A model generated the notes under the pieces. It was given only the letters and a program-made list of their open reading frames with translations, ran no database searches and was not told the origin of the DNA. Below, in pieces: positions 1 to 7,359 of a stretch of DNA of 64,000 nucleotides. The translations under genes were made by a program, and so were the position numbers. This stretch comes from Gammaproteobacteria bacterium (GTDB lineage Bacteria > Pseudomonadota > Gammaproteobacteria > Steroidobacterales > Steroidobacteraceae). The stretch lies in contig JANYHD010000019.1 of the NCBI GenBank assembly GCA_025359205.1, forward strand, positions 186,001 to 250,000, given 5' to 3'. The first letter of the stretch is position 1. Each line of letters starts with the position of its first letter.

Positions 1-110
1 GCGAATCGCGCTCTTCGCCCCCGCCTTCGTCCGCACCCTCTTCGAGCGCGCCAGCTTCCAGTGCGCCGTCCTCGCACGAAGACCGGCACCGCGATCGCGA
101 CAAACGTTGA
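1..110 (+). CDS. C-terminal tail of a truncated gene, product unknown
   Basis: The third forward frame is open from the window edge to a TGA at 108-110. It encodes a Ser/Pro/Ala-rich stretch followed by a charged tail (HEDRHRDRDKR). Such low-complexity plus basic tails are common at protein C-termini, and the frame ends 35 bases before the convergent protease gene, so this is plausibly the end of a real plus-strand gene. No domain is visible and the other two forward frames are also partly open, so the call is tentative. Confidence 0.3.
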   Translation, partial: ESRSSPPPSSAPSSSAPASSAPSSHEDRHRDRDKR

Positions 111-144
111 AGCCTGGTGCGGCGGAAGGCCGCCGCGCGCGCGA

Positions 145-954
145 TCAGTGCTTGGGCGCCGCCTCGTAGAGTGGCAGCACCCGCGGCAGGAGCGATTGCA
201 ACACCGCCAGGCGCGCGCTGTCACTCGGGTGCGTGCTCAGGAATGCGGGCGTGCCGTTCTGGCTGGCCTGGCCCATCTTCTGCCACAGCGACAGTGCCGC
301 ATGCGGATCGTAGCCGGCGCGTGCCATCAGCTCGAGGCCGATGCGATCGGCTTCTGATTCCTGCACCCGGCTGTGCGGCAGGTTGAAAGTGACTTCGGTG
401 AGCGCGCCAGCGATATTCACCGAGGTGTTGCTCAGTCCCGCCAGTTGCGCGAGCGCACCGAGCCCAAGCTGCTCCGCCTGGGCGCGCGACACGGCTTCGC
501 GGCTGTGTTCGCGCAGCGCGTGCGCCATCTCGTGGCCGATCACCGTAGCCAGCTCGGCATCGTTGAGCTTCAGCTTATCGATCAGGCCTGAATACACCAT
601 GATCTTGCCACCCGGCATGCAGTAGGCGTTGATCTGGTCGGTCTTCTGCACGTTGACGGTCCAGGCCCACTTGGCGGCATCGGGCCGAAACACGGGCGTC
701 TGGCGGATCAGACGGTCCGCGATCGCACGCACGCGCTGCGCCTGGCCCGCGTCGGCGTTGAGTTGCCCCTGCTGCCTGGCCTTGTCGATTTCGGCGGCAT
801 AGGCCTGCGTGGCGCCCTGCTCGACCTCGGCTTCGGAGACCAGCATCGCCTGCTTGCGATCGACGCCGACCGCGCCAGGTGCGGTGGTGCTCACCGTCTC
901 GCAGCCCGACAACAACAATCCGGCACAGGCGAGAAACAACATGAGGGTTTTCAT
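145..954 (-). CDS. M48 family metalloprotease lipoprotein (LoiP/YggG-like)
   Basis: A 269-residue protein with a lipoprotein signal peptide; the lipobox ends LLSGC with the acylated Cys at 18. The zinc-protease signature HEMAH lies at about 141-145, and the downstream ESEAD motif at about 199-203 supplies the third zinc ligand, as in the M48 family. It is expected to be a periplasmic, membrane-anchored protease in envelope quality control, like E. coli LoiP. The length fits the family. The gene is divergent from the sulfurtransferase gene and nothing in the context narrows its substrate. Confidence 0.9.
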   Translation of the reverse strand: MKTLMLFLACAGLLLSGCETVSTTAPGAVGVDRKQAMLVSEAEVEQGATQAYAAEIDKARQQGQLNADAGQAQRVRAIADRLIRQTPVFRPDAAKWAWTVNVQKTDQINAYCMPGGKIMVYSGLIDKLKLNDAELATVIGHEMAHALREHSREAVSRAQAEQLGLGALAQLAGLSNTSVNIAGALTEVTFNLPHSRVQESEADRIGLELMARAGYDPHAALSLWQKMGQASQNGTPAFLSTHPSDSARLAVLQSLLPRVLPLYEAAPKH

Positions 955-1015
955 CGCGCCATTTTATCCATTCCCGGCAGTTGCGGCACCTGGCAGCTTG
1001 CGTGGAATATAGGCC

Positions 1016-1861
1016 ATGGAATCACTGGTCTCGACCAGCGCTCTCGCAGCCGAGCTCTCGAGCCCGGAACTCGTGGTGCTCGATGCCACCTGGTACATGC
1101 CGGGCGGCGCGCGCAATGCCCGCGAACTGTACGCCGCCGCACGCATTCCCGGCGCACGCATCTTCGACATCGACCAGATCGCCGACCGGCAGACGAGCCT
1201 GCCGCACATGGTGCCGTCGCCCGAATTCTTTGCGCAGCAGGTGGGCGCATTGGGTGTGTCGAATGCCAGCCGCGTCGTCTGCTATGACCAGCACGGCATC
1301 ATGTCGGCGCCGCGCGCGCGCTGGATGTTTCGTCTCTACGGCCACGATCAGGTTGCGGTGCTCGATGGCGGCCTGCCCAAATGGCGTGCCGAAGGGCGGG
1401 AGCTGGTGGGCGGCCCGCCCGCGCCGGTTGCGCCGGTTGCGCCGGTGCGATTCCAGAGCGCGTTCCGTGCCGGACTGTTGCGCGGCCTCGGCGACCTGCG
1501 CGACAACCTGCGCACGCGCCGTGAGCTGGTGCTCGATGCACGATCGGCGGACCGCTTCCATGCACGGGTGCCGGAGCCGCGTCCCGGATTGCGCGGCGGG
1601 CATGTGCCAGGCGCGCGCAGCCTGCCATTCGGAGAGTTGCTGACACCACAGCAGACGCTGTTGCCGCTGGCGGCGTTGCGCGCGCGCTTCGCCGCGGCCG
1701 GCGTGGACGCGCGCAGCGCGGTTATAACGAGTTGCGGTTCGGGACTGACGGCCGCTGTATTAAACTTGGCGCTCGCAGTCGCAGGCTTGCCCGAGGGGGC
1801 GCTCTACGACGGATCCTGGGCAGAGTGGGGCGGGCGCGACGACACGCCCGTGGAGGCCTGA
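1016..1861 (+). CDS. sseA: Two-domain sulfurtransferase (rhodanese / 3-mercaptopyruvate type)
   Basis: A 281-residue protein with two rhodanese domains. The active-site loop SCGSGLTA in the C-terminal domain carries the catalytic cysteine at about 240. A CGSG-x-T loop is typical of 3-mercaptopyruvate sulfurtransferases rather than classical rhodaneses (CRxGx[R/T]). It would transfer sulfur to thiols or cyanide through a persulfide. A perfect 9-bp tandem repeat near 1420-1447 gives a short PVAPVAPV linker between the domains. The GST gene starts on the base after its stop codon, so the two are probably co-transcribed. Confidence 0.88.
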   Translation: MESLVSTSALAAELSSPELVVLDATWYMPGGARNARELYAAARIPGARIFDIDQIADRQTSLPHMVPSPEFFAQQVGALGVSNASRVVCYDQHGIMSAPRARWMFRLYGHDQVAVLDGGLPKWRAEGRELVGGPPAPVAPVAPVRFQSAFRAGLLRGLGDLRDNLRTRRELVLDARSADRFHARVPEPRPGLRGGHVPGARSLPFGELLTPQQTLLPLAALRARFAAAGVDARSAVITSCGSGLTAAVLNLALAVAGLPEGALYDGSWAEWGGRDDTPVEA

Positions 1862-2479
1862 TTGATCACGCTCTACGATTACCTCGATTCTGGCAATGGC
1901 TACAAGGTGCGGCTGCTGCTGACGCAGCTGGGCATTCCGTATCGCTACGTGGATGTCGACATTATGCGTGGCGAGACGCGCACGCCGCAGTTCCTGGCGA
2001 TGAACCTGGACGGCCGCATCCCGACGATCCAGCTTGAGGACGGCCGCTATCTCGCCCAGTCGGATGCCATCCTGTGGTACCTGGCGGAGGGCACGGCCTT
2101 CCTGCCTGCCGAGCGCTATGCGCGCGCGCAGGTGCTGCAGTGGATGTTCTTCGAGCAGTACAGCCACGAGCCCTATGTCGCCACGCCGCGCTTCATCGTG
2201 CGCCACCTGCCCGCCGACGACCCGCGACGCGGCGAGCTGCCGCAGCGCCTGGTGCGCGGCCGGGCCGCACTCGAGGTGATGGAAAAACACCTGCAGTCAC
2301 GCAGCTATTTCGTCGACGAGCGCTATGGCATCGCCGACATCGCCCTGTACGCGTATACCCACGTGGCCGAGGATGGCGGGCTCGAACTGGCGCCTTACCC
2401 GAAGCTGCGCGCCTGGCTGGCGCGGGTCGCAGGGCAGAAGCCCTACGTGGGCCTGCTGGATCGTCCGCCGCAGATTTGA
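1862..2479 (+). CDS. Glutathione S-transferase family protein
   Basis: A 205-residue protein with an N-terminal thioredoxin-fold half (ITLYDYLDSGNGYKVRLLL, then VPTI-like IPTI near residue 58 and the S-D pair in AQSDAILWYL) and an all-helical C-terminal half. This is the normal bacterial GST architecture. The start chosen is TTG immediately after the sulfurtransferase stop, because the first beta strand of the fold would be lost with the next ATG. Likely function is glutathione conjugation or a glutathione-dependent reaction in the cytoplasm; the substrate cannot be read from the sequence. Confidence 0.88.
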   Translation: MITLYDYLDSGNGYKVRLLLTQLGIPYRYVDVDIMRGETRTPQFLAMNLDGRIPTIQLEDGRYLAQSDAILWYLAEGTAFLPAERYARAQVLQWMFFEQYSHEPYVATPRFIVRHLPADDPRRGELPQRLVRGRAALEVMEKHLQSRSYFVDERYGIADIALYAYTHVAEDGGLELAPYPKLRAWLARVAGQKPYVGLLDRPPQI

Positions 2480-2500
2480 GCAAAATGGTAGATTAGCCGC

Positions 2501-2824
2501 ATGCGATCCCAGCGGCACGCTTGCCTGTCACTGCTCCTCGCGCTGATCGTCCTGGTCGCGCAGTTCGGCGCGCAGGCCCATGCCTACACGCACCTGGCGA
2601 AAAACACCGAACCCACACAGAACAGCGCCCATCGCACACCCTGCGTCGAGTGCAGCGCCTTCGCTCCGCTCCTGGCTGCGGTCAGCGGCGTTTCCTATCC
2701 CACGGTTGCTGCGGTGGTCGACCCGCCGGCGATCGCTGCGACCCTCGCGGCCGGAATCCACCGGGCCGCACCCTGCACCGCGTACCGTTCCCGCGCACCA
2801 CCCGCACAGTCAACGTTCGTGTAA
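2501..2824 (+). CDS. Small secreted Cys-pair protein (DUF2946-like)
   Basis: A 107-residue protein with a clear signal peptide (hydrophobic core about residues 8-22, AHA cleavage near 28). The mature part holds a CVEC pair at 48-51 preceded by histidines. This resembles the small periplasmic DUF2946 family that often sits beside copper or zinc handling genes. Here it lies directly before a porin and ZnuA/ZnuB-like genes, so a metal-related role is inferred. The assignment to DUF2946 is by pattern only. Confidence 0.6.
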   Translation: MRSQRHACLSLLLALIVLVAQFGAQAHAYTHLAKNTEPTQNSAHRTPCVECSAFAPLLAAVSGVSYPTVAAVVDPPAIAATLAAGIHRAAPCTAYRSRAPPAQSTFV

Positions 2825-2828
2825 GGGA

Positions 2829-2848
2829 CCGGGCGCCCGCGCGCCCGG
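2829..2848. other. GC-rich perfect hairpin between the DUF2946-like and porin genes
   Basis: An 8-bp perfect inverted repeat (CCGGGCGC ... GCGCCCGG) with a 4-base loop lies 5 bases after the stop of the small secreted protein gene. No T-run follows it. It could reduce read-through into the porin gene or stabilise the upstream transcript end. Confidence 0.5.
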
Positions 2849-2878
2849 CCGTTCCGCTGCGACTGTCGGGGTGCTGCC

Positions 2879-4324
2879 ATGTTTCCATTTCATCGTCCGA
2901 ATGCATTACGAGTTTGTACGGTCCTCTTGCTGCTTGCCGTAGCGCCAGCGCAGGCCAGCGAGCCGGGCAAGCCAGGCGAGCTGGGCGAGCTGCGCGCGCA
3001 GCTCGATGCGCTGAAGTCGGACTACCAGGCCAGGATCAATGTGCTGGAGTCGCGCGTGGCACAGCTCGAGGCACAGGTCGCGGCTCAGCCGCAACTGCCG
3101 CCACAACCGCTGCCGCCAGTGGTGCTGCCAGTGGTGCTGCCACCGCCTGCGCCGGCGCCATCGGGCGGCGGCGCAGGCGGCGCCAATGCCTTCAATCCCG
3201 CCATCTCGGTCATCCTCGGCGGGCGCTATGCGCAGCTCGACGCGGATCCAGCCAGCTATCGCATCGGCGGCTTCATGCCTTCGGGCGACGGGGTCGGGCC
3301 GGGCAGGCGCGGCTTTGACCTGGGTGAGTCCGAGTTGACGCTTGCCGCGAATGTCGACCCCTACTTTTACGCCAACCTGACCGCCTCGCTCAGTGCCGAG
3401 AACACCGTCAGCGTCGAAGAGGCGTACATCAAGACGCTCGCACTACCGTCTGGCTTGTCGCTCAAGGCTGGGCGTTTCTTCTCCGGTATCGGCTACGTCA
3501 ACGAAGTGCACAGCCACGCCTGGGATTTCGTCGACCAGCCGCTGGTCTACCAGGCGCTGTTCGGCGGCCAGCTGGCGCAGGACGGCGCGCAGCTCAAGTG
3601 GCTCGCGCCCACCGACCTGTTCATCGAGCTGGCAGCGGAGACCGGCGACGGCGGACAATACCCGGGCACGCGTCTTGCGGGCAACGGGCTGAACGGAGGC
3701 GCGCTGCTCGCGCACCTCGGCAATGACATCGGCGATTCGGCCAGCTGGCGCGCCGGACTGTCCTGGCTGTCGCGGCGCGCCGAAGATCGCAGCTACGCCG
3801 ATGTTGATGGGAGCGGCGCGCCCGTAACCGACGCCTTCACCGGCCGCTCGCGCACCTGGATCGCCGATGCGATCCTGAAGTGGGCGCCGCACGGCAACGG
3901 CAATCTGCGCTCGCTCAAGCTCCAGGCGGAGTACCTGCAGCGCACCGAAGACGGCCAGCTTTCCCTGGCGACCGCGCAACAGCTGCGCTCCGGTGGCTAC
4001 CACGCGCGCCAGTCGGGCTGGTATGTGCAGGGCGTGTACCAGTTCCTGCCGCGCTGGCGATTTGGGTTGCGGTACGATTCGCTCGATTCGGGTGAAGTCG
4101 CGATCGGCCTGGTGCAACAGGGCCTGCTGCCGCTCGCCGACTTCGCACTGCTCGCACCCGCTTCGCCCAGCCGCGTGAGCGCGATGTTCGACTGGAACCC
4201 GAGTGAGTTCTCGCGCCTGCGGCTGCAGTACGCCTGGGACGAGGCGCGCGCGAGCGTGCGTGACCAGCAGCTGATGCTGCAATACCTCTACAGCATAGGC
4301 GCGCACGGCGCGCACAAATTCTAG
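2879..4324 (+). CDS. Outer-membrane beta-barrel porin with N-terminal coiled coil, metal-uptake linked
   Basis: A 481-residue protein: signal peptide ending in AQA near residue 26, a short coiled coil (about 30-65, LRAQLDALKSDYQ...), a Pro-rich hinge, then a long alternating beta-strand region ending in an aromatic C-terminal residue (...GAHKF) as in outer-membrane barrels. No TonB box or plug domain is visible, so this is a porin-like channel rather than a TonB receptor. It is followed at once by ZnuA/ZnuB-like genes, suggesting passage of zinc or a related metal across the outer membrane. Two copies of CCAGTGGTGCTG in tandem (3117-3140) encode the PVVLPVVL hinge. Confidence 0.72.
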   Translation: MFPFHRPNALRVCTVLLLLAVAPAQASEPGKPGELGELRAQLDALKSDYQARINVLESRVAQLEAQVAAQPQLPPQPLPPVVLPVVLPPPAPAPSGGGAGGANAFNPAISVILGGRYAQLDADPASYRIGGFMPSGDGVGPGRRGFDLGESELTLAANVDPYFYANLTASLSAENTVSVEEAYIKTLALPSGLSLKAGRFFSGIGYVNEVHSHAWDFVDQPLVYQALFGGQLAQDGAQLKWLAPTDLFIELAAETGDGGQYPGTRLAGNGLNGGALLAHLGNDIGDSASWRAGLSWLSRRAEDRSYADVDGSGAPVTDAFTGRSRTWIADAILKWAPHGNGNLRSLKLQAEYLQRTEDGQLSLATAQQLRSGGYHARQSGWYVQGVYQFLPRWRFGLRYDSLDSGEVAIGLVQQGLLPLADFALLAPASPSRVSAMFDWNPSEFSRLRLQYAWDEARASVRDQQLMLQYLYSIGAHGAHKF

Positions 4325-4332
4325 GAGTGCAC

Positions 4333-5244
4333 ATGAACCGTACAACCCACGCCGCAATGGCGACCATCCTTGCTCTGTTTGCGCTGCCTCAGCCGGCGCG
4401 GGCGGCCCTGCGCGTGCTGGCGACCACGCCCGAATGGGCCGCACTCACGCGCGAGCTCGGCGGCGACAAGGTCGATGTGTATGCCGCCACCAGCGCCTTC
4501 CAGGACGTGCACCGGGTCGATGCCAAGCCAAGCCTGGTCGCGCGCGCCCGCAATGCGGACCTGGTGGTCGCCGCGGGCGCCGAGCTCGAGGTGGGCTGGC
4601 TGCCGATCCTGCTGCGCGAATCCGGCAATGCGCGCATCCAGCCGGGCAACCCCGGCTATTTCGAGGCCGACGCAAACCTGCGCTTGCTGGAAGTGCCATC
4701 CACCGTCGACCGCTCGATGGGCGACGTGCATCCGCAGGGCAATCCGCACGCGCATCTCGACGCGCGCAATGTCGCCATTGTGGCCACGGCGCTGGTCACG
4801 CGGCTGGCGGTGGTGGATCCGGCCGACGCGCCGTACTACCAGGCACGCGGCGTGGATTTCCAGTTGCGCTGGCAGAGCGCGATGGCGCGCTGGGAAGCGC
4901 AGGCCGCACCGCTCAAGGGCACGGCGGTGGTGGTGATCCACCGCGACCAGGTTTACCTGTGCCACTGGCTGGGCCTGGTGGAAGTCGCCGCGATCGAACC
5001 CAAGCCCGGCGTGCCGCCGAGCAGCAGTTACCTCGCTGAACTCGTGACCAAGCTGAACGCCGCGCCGCCGAAGATGATCCTGCGCAATGCCTACAACGAT
5101 TCGAAGGCCGTCGACTGGCTGGCCGAACGCATCCACGTGCCGGTGGTGCTGCTGCCTTATTCGGTGGGCGGCACGCCCGCGGCCAGCGACCTGTTCAAGC
5201 TCTTCGATGACACGATCAACCGCCTGACGGGAGTCACGAAATGA
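4333..5244 (+). CDS. Zinc/manganese ABC transporter substrate-binding protein (ZnuA-like)
   Basis: A 303-residue periplasmic binding protein with a signal peptide (cleavage near ARA). Family metal ligands are recognisable as the His in FQDVHRVDAKPS, the His residues in VHPQGNPHAHLDARN and the His in YLCHWLGL. The His/Asp-rich loop of classic ZnuA is absent. A GTG six bases upstream is possible, but the ATG is better spaced from the TAGGAG ribosome-binding site. The stop overlaps the permease start (ATGA), so translation is coupled. Cargo is probably Zn(II), possibly Mn(II). Confidence 0.85.
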   Translation: MNRTTHAAMATILALFALPQPARAALRVLATTPEWAALTRELGGDKVDVYAATSAFQDVHRVDAKPSLVARARNADLVVAAGAELEVGWLPILLRESGNARIQPGNPGYFEADANLRLLEVPSTVDRSMGDVHPQGNPHAHLDARNVAIVATALVTRLAVVDPADAPYYQARGVDFQLRWQSAMARWEAQAAPLKGTAVVVIHRDQVYLCHWLGLVEVAAIEPKPGVPPSSSYLAELVTKLNAAPPKMILRNAYNDSKAVDWLAERIHVPVVLLPYSVGGTPAASDLFKLFDDTINRLTGVTK

Positions 5245-6044
5245 ACGCCCTGGCCGAGAATTTCAGCATCCTGTGGCCGGCGTTGCTCGCGGGCCTGATC
5301 GTGCTCGCCACGCACGTGCCGCTCGGGCAGCAAGTGCTGGCGCGGGGCATCGTGTTCATCGATCTCGCCATCGCGCAGGTGGCCGGTGTCGGCGTGATCG
5401 CCGCGCACTATTTCGGCCTCGAGCTGCAGGGCTGGGTCACGCAGGTCGCCGCCGTGAGCGCCGCGCTCCTGGCCGCACTACTGCTGACCTGGACGGAGCG
5501 CAAGCGCCCGGAAGTGCAGGAGGCGCTGATTGGCGTGCTGTTCGTGCTCGCGTCCACGGCGCAGATCCTGCTGCTGGCCAACGACCCGCACGGCGGCGAG
5601 GACCTCAAGGACCTGCTGGCCGGGCAGATCCTCTGGGTGACGCCCGCGCAATTGCTGCGCGCGGCTGTGCTCACGGCGCTGGTGCTGCTGGCCTGGTTCC
5701 GCGCGCGTGAGCGCCTGGGGCGCACCGGTTTCTACGTGCTGTTTGCCGTCACCGTGACGGTCTCGGTGCAGCTCGTTGGTGTCTACCTGGTGTTCACGAC
5801 GCTGATCGTGCCCGCGATCGCCACCTACCGCTACGCGGCGCGGCGACAGCTGGCGATCGGCTACGTGCTGGCGGCGGTCAGCTACGTGGTGGGACTGGTG
5901 ATCTCGGCGCTCAGCGACCTGCCCTCGAGCCCGGTGATCGTCTGGGCGATGGCAGTACTCGGCATGCTGGTGCTGCTCGCGCAGCGCGGCGGAAGTGCGA
6001 ACGGCAACGTGAGCGACAACGCCAACACCAACGCTAGAGGCTGA
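5241..6044 (+). CDS. Metal ABC transporter permease (ZnuB/ABC-3 family)
   Basis: A 267-residue, very hydrophobic protein with about eight predicted membrane segments and the ABC-3 family signature region (VGVYLVFTTLIVPAIATYRYA). It would form the inner-membrane channel for the cargo of the preceding binding protein. No ATP-binding subunit gene is adjacent: the binding-protein gene overlaps this one by four bases and the next gene is an opposing nitroreductase. The ATPase must be encoded elsewhere, or the system is incomplete. Its 3' end overlaps the nitroreductase 3' end by 11 bp. Confidence 0.87.
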   Translation: MNALAENFSILWPALLAGLIVLATHVPLGQQVLARGIVFIDLAIAQVAGVGVIAAHYFGLELQGWVTQVAAVSAALLAALLLTWTERKRPEVQEALIGVLFVLASTAQILLLANDPHGGEDLKDLLAGQILWVTPAQLLRAAVLTALVLLAWFRARERLGRTGFYVLFAVTVTVSVQLVGVYLVFTTLIVPAIATYRYAARRQLAIGYVLAAVSYVVGLVISALSDLPSSPVIVWAMAVLGMLVLLAQRGGSANGNVSDNANTNARG

Positions 6045-6621
6045 ACGGGCCTTCGCACACGCTCTGCGCGAGCGGGCGGCGATCGCTCGGCACTTCGCGC
6101 TTCTGCAGCGACTCGTCCAGCAGCGCGGGATCGCCGCGCTTGCCGAGCGCGATCATCGCCTCCACCGCGTAGGCCGCCGGCACGCGCAGCACGCGGCGCG
6201 CGCGCTCCGCGTCGAACCCGGCCATGCCATGCGCCACCACGTTGCCGAGCCAGGCCTGCAGCGCCAGGTTCTGCCAGGCCGCGCCGGCATCAAAGGAATG
6301 CGTCACGCAGGGGCGTCCATCGCCGTCGAAGTGGCTGCGTGAAATCACCAGCACCAGCGCGCCAGCGCGTTGCGCCCAGCTGCGGTTTTTGGGGCTGAGC
6401 AAATCGAGGAAGGCCGGCCAGAAGTCCGTATCGCGCCGCGCGTACAAAAAGCGCCAAGGCTGGAAATTGCCGCAGGAGGGCGCCCAGCGCGCGGCCTCGA
6501 ACAGCGTCATCAGTTCGGCTTCGCTGAGCGCTTCGCCGGACATCGCGCGCGACGACCAGCGGTCGAGGAACAACGCGTCGACCGGCTGGGTGGTGACTCG
6601 CTTGGCACTGCCTTTGAGCAT
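6034..6621 (-). CDS. Nitroreductase family protein
   Basis: A 195-residue protein of the FMN-dependent nitroreductase fold. The N-terminal FMN-binding region RWSSRAMSGE and the segment AARWAPSCGNFQPWRF are diagnostic. It would reduce nitro or quinone-like compounds with NAD(P)H. An upstream in-frame start would add 18 residues of non-family sequence; the ATG at 6621 has an AGG motif at correct spacing. The 3' end overlaps the convergent permease gene by 11 bp. Confidence 0.85.
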   Translation of the reverse strand: MLKGSAKRVTTQPVDALFLDRWSSRAMSGEALSEAELMTLFEAARWAPSCGNFQPWRFLYARRDTDFWPAFLDLLSPKNRSWAQRAGALVLVISRSHFDGDGRPCVTHSFDAGAAWQNLALQAWLGNVVAHGMAGFDAERARRVLRVPAAYAVEAMIALGKRGDPALLDESLQKREVPSDRRPLAQSVCEGPFSL

Positions 6622-6778
6622 GGGATACCTGCGCGGGTGCTGGGGTGCGCTAATTTGGGGTTTGGCGCGCCACAATTCAACCGCAACCCATGGCGGCTTG
6701 CAGTTTCGACAAATTGAGGTTGTTCAGGGCGGTGCCGGTCACGCTATTCCGCGCGACTTTTTCGCCTCTGGAGTTGAC

Positions 6779-7250
6779 ATGACCCTGAATCGACAGATCT
6801 GCGCCGGTTTCGCGCTGGCGCTCCTCGCTCTGCATCCGCCCAGGCCGCCTGGAAGGGCAAGGGCGAGGCCGGCATCGTGTTCGCGCGCGGCAATACCGAT
6901 GCCGACACCATCAATTTCAAGCTGGGCATGAGCGAAGAAGTGGACCGCTGAGCGCGGGCTACCGGCGAATTAAGGACAGCGTGACCGGTGCCACCTCGGG
7001 CAACGCCGTGTTCGTGACTGACCTCGACTACGAGAACGTGCTGACCGCGACCACCAAGGTGGTCGACAAATTCCATAGCGAGTGGGGTTCCGACAATACG
7101 CTGCTGACCAACTTCGCCGGCGTCGAGATCAAGATGAGCATCTCGCTCGCACTGTCGGTCGGGCTCGACGTGCAGCACAACACCACGCCGCCCGCTCCCC
7201 GCAAGCAGACGGACATGGTCTCCACCGTCAATCTCGTCTACGCGTTCTGA
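6779..7250 (+). pseudogene. Decayed DUF481 outer-membrane protein gene
   Basis: Three in-order fragments of one DUF481-type (YdiY-like) outer-membrane protein are visible in different frames. They are a signal peptide from the ATG at 6779 (MTLNRQICAGFALALLALHP), then from 6841 the typical start of the mature protein (AWKGKGEAGIVFARGNTDAD) ending at a TGA at 6949-6951, then from about 6954 the C-terminal half (YENVLTATTKVVDKF ... TDMVSTVNLVYAF). The middle of the barrel, on the order of 100 residues, is missing. A frameshift near 6832-6841 plus an internal deletion make it non-functional. Genes of this family normally run to about 250 residues. Confidence 0.8.
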
Positions 7251-7290
7251 GCTGTCAGCGGAAAGAGCGCTGGCGCAAAACGGCAGCAAC

Positions 7291-7323
7291 AAAAAAGGGC
7301 CCGCGCCTTACGGCGTGGGCCCT
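7291..7323 (-). terminator. Rho-independent terminator of the lipoprotein gene
   Basis: A 12-bp stem (AGGGCCCACGCC / GGCGCGGGCCCT read on the minus strand, one G-T pair) with a 4-base loop is followed on the minus strand by six T residues. It lies 37 bases past the stop of the minus-strand lipoprotein gene, the classic position and structure for an intrinsic terminator. Confidence 0.88.
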
Positions 7324-7359
7324 GCAATGCGGCTGTCCCGTAGCCGCCTGGTCGTTCGC

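Noticed and set aside
2521-3318. Arg/Gly-rich 265-codon plus-strand frame across the DUF2946-like and porin genes
   Set aside because: It overlaps two better-supported genes with signal peptides and has no recognisable domain.
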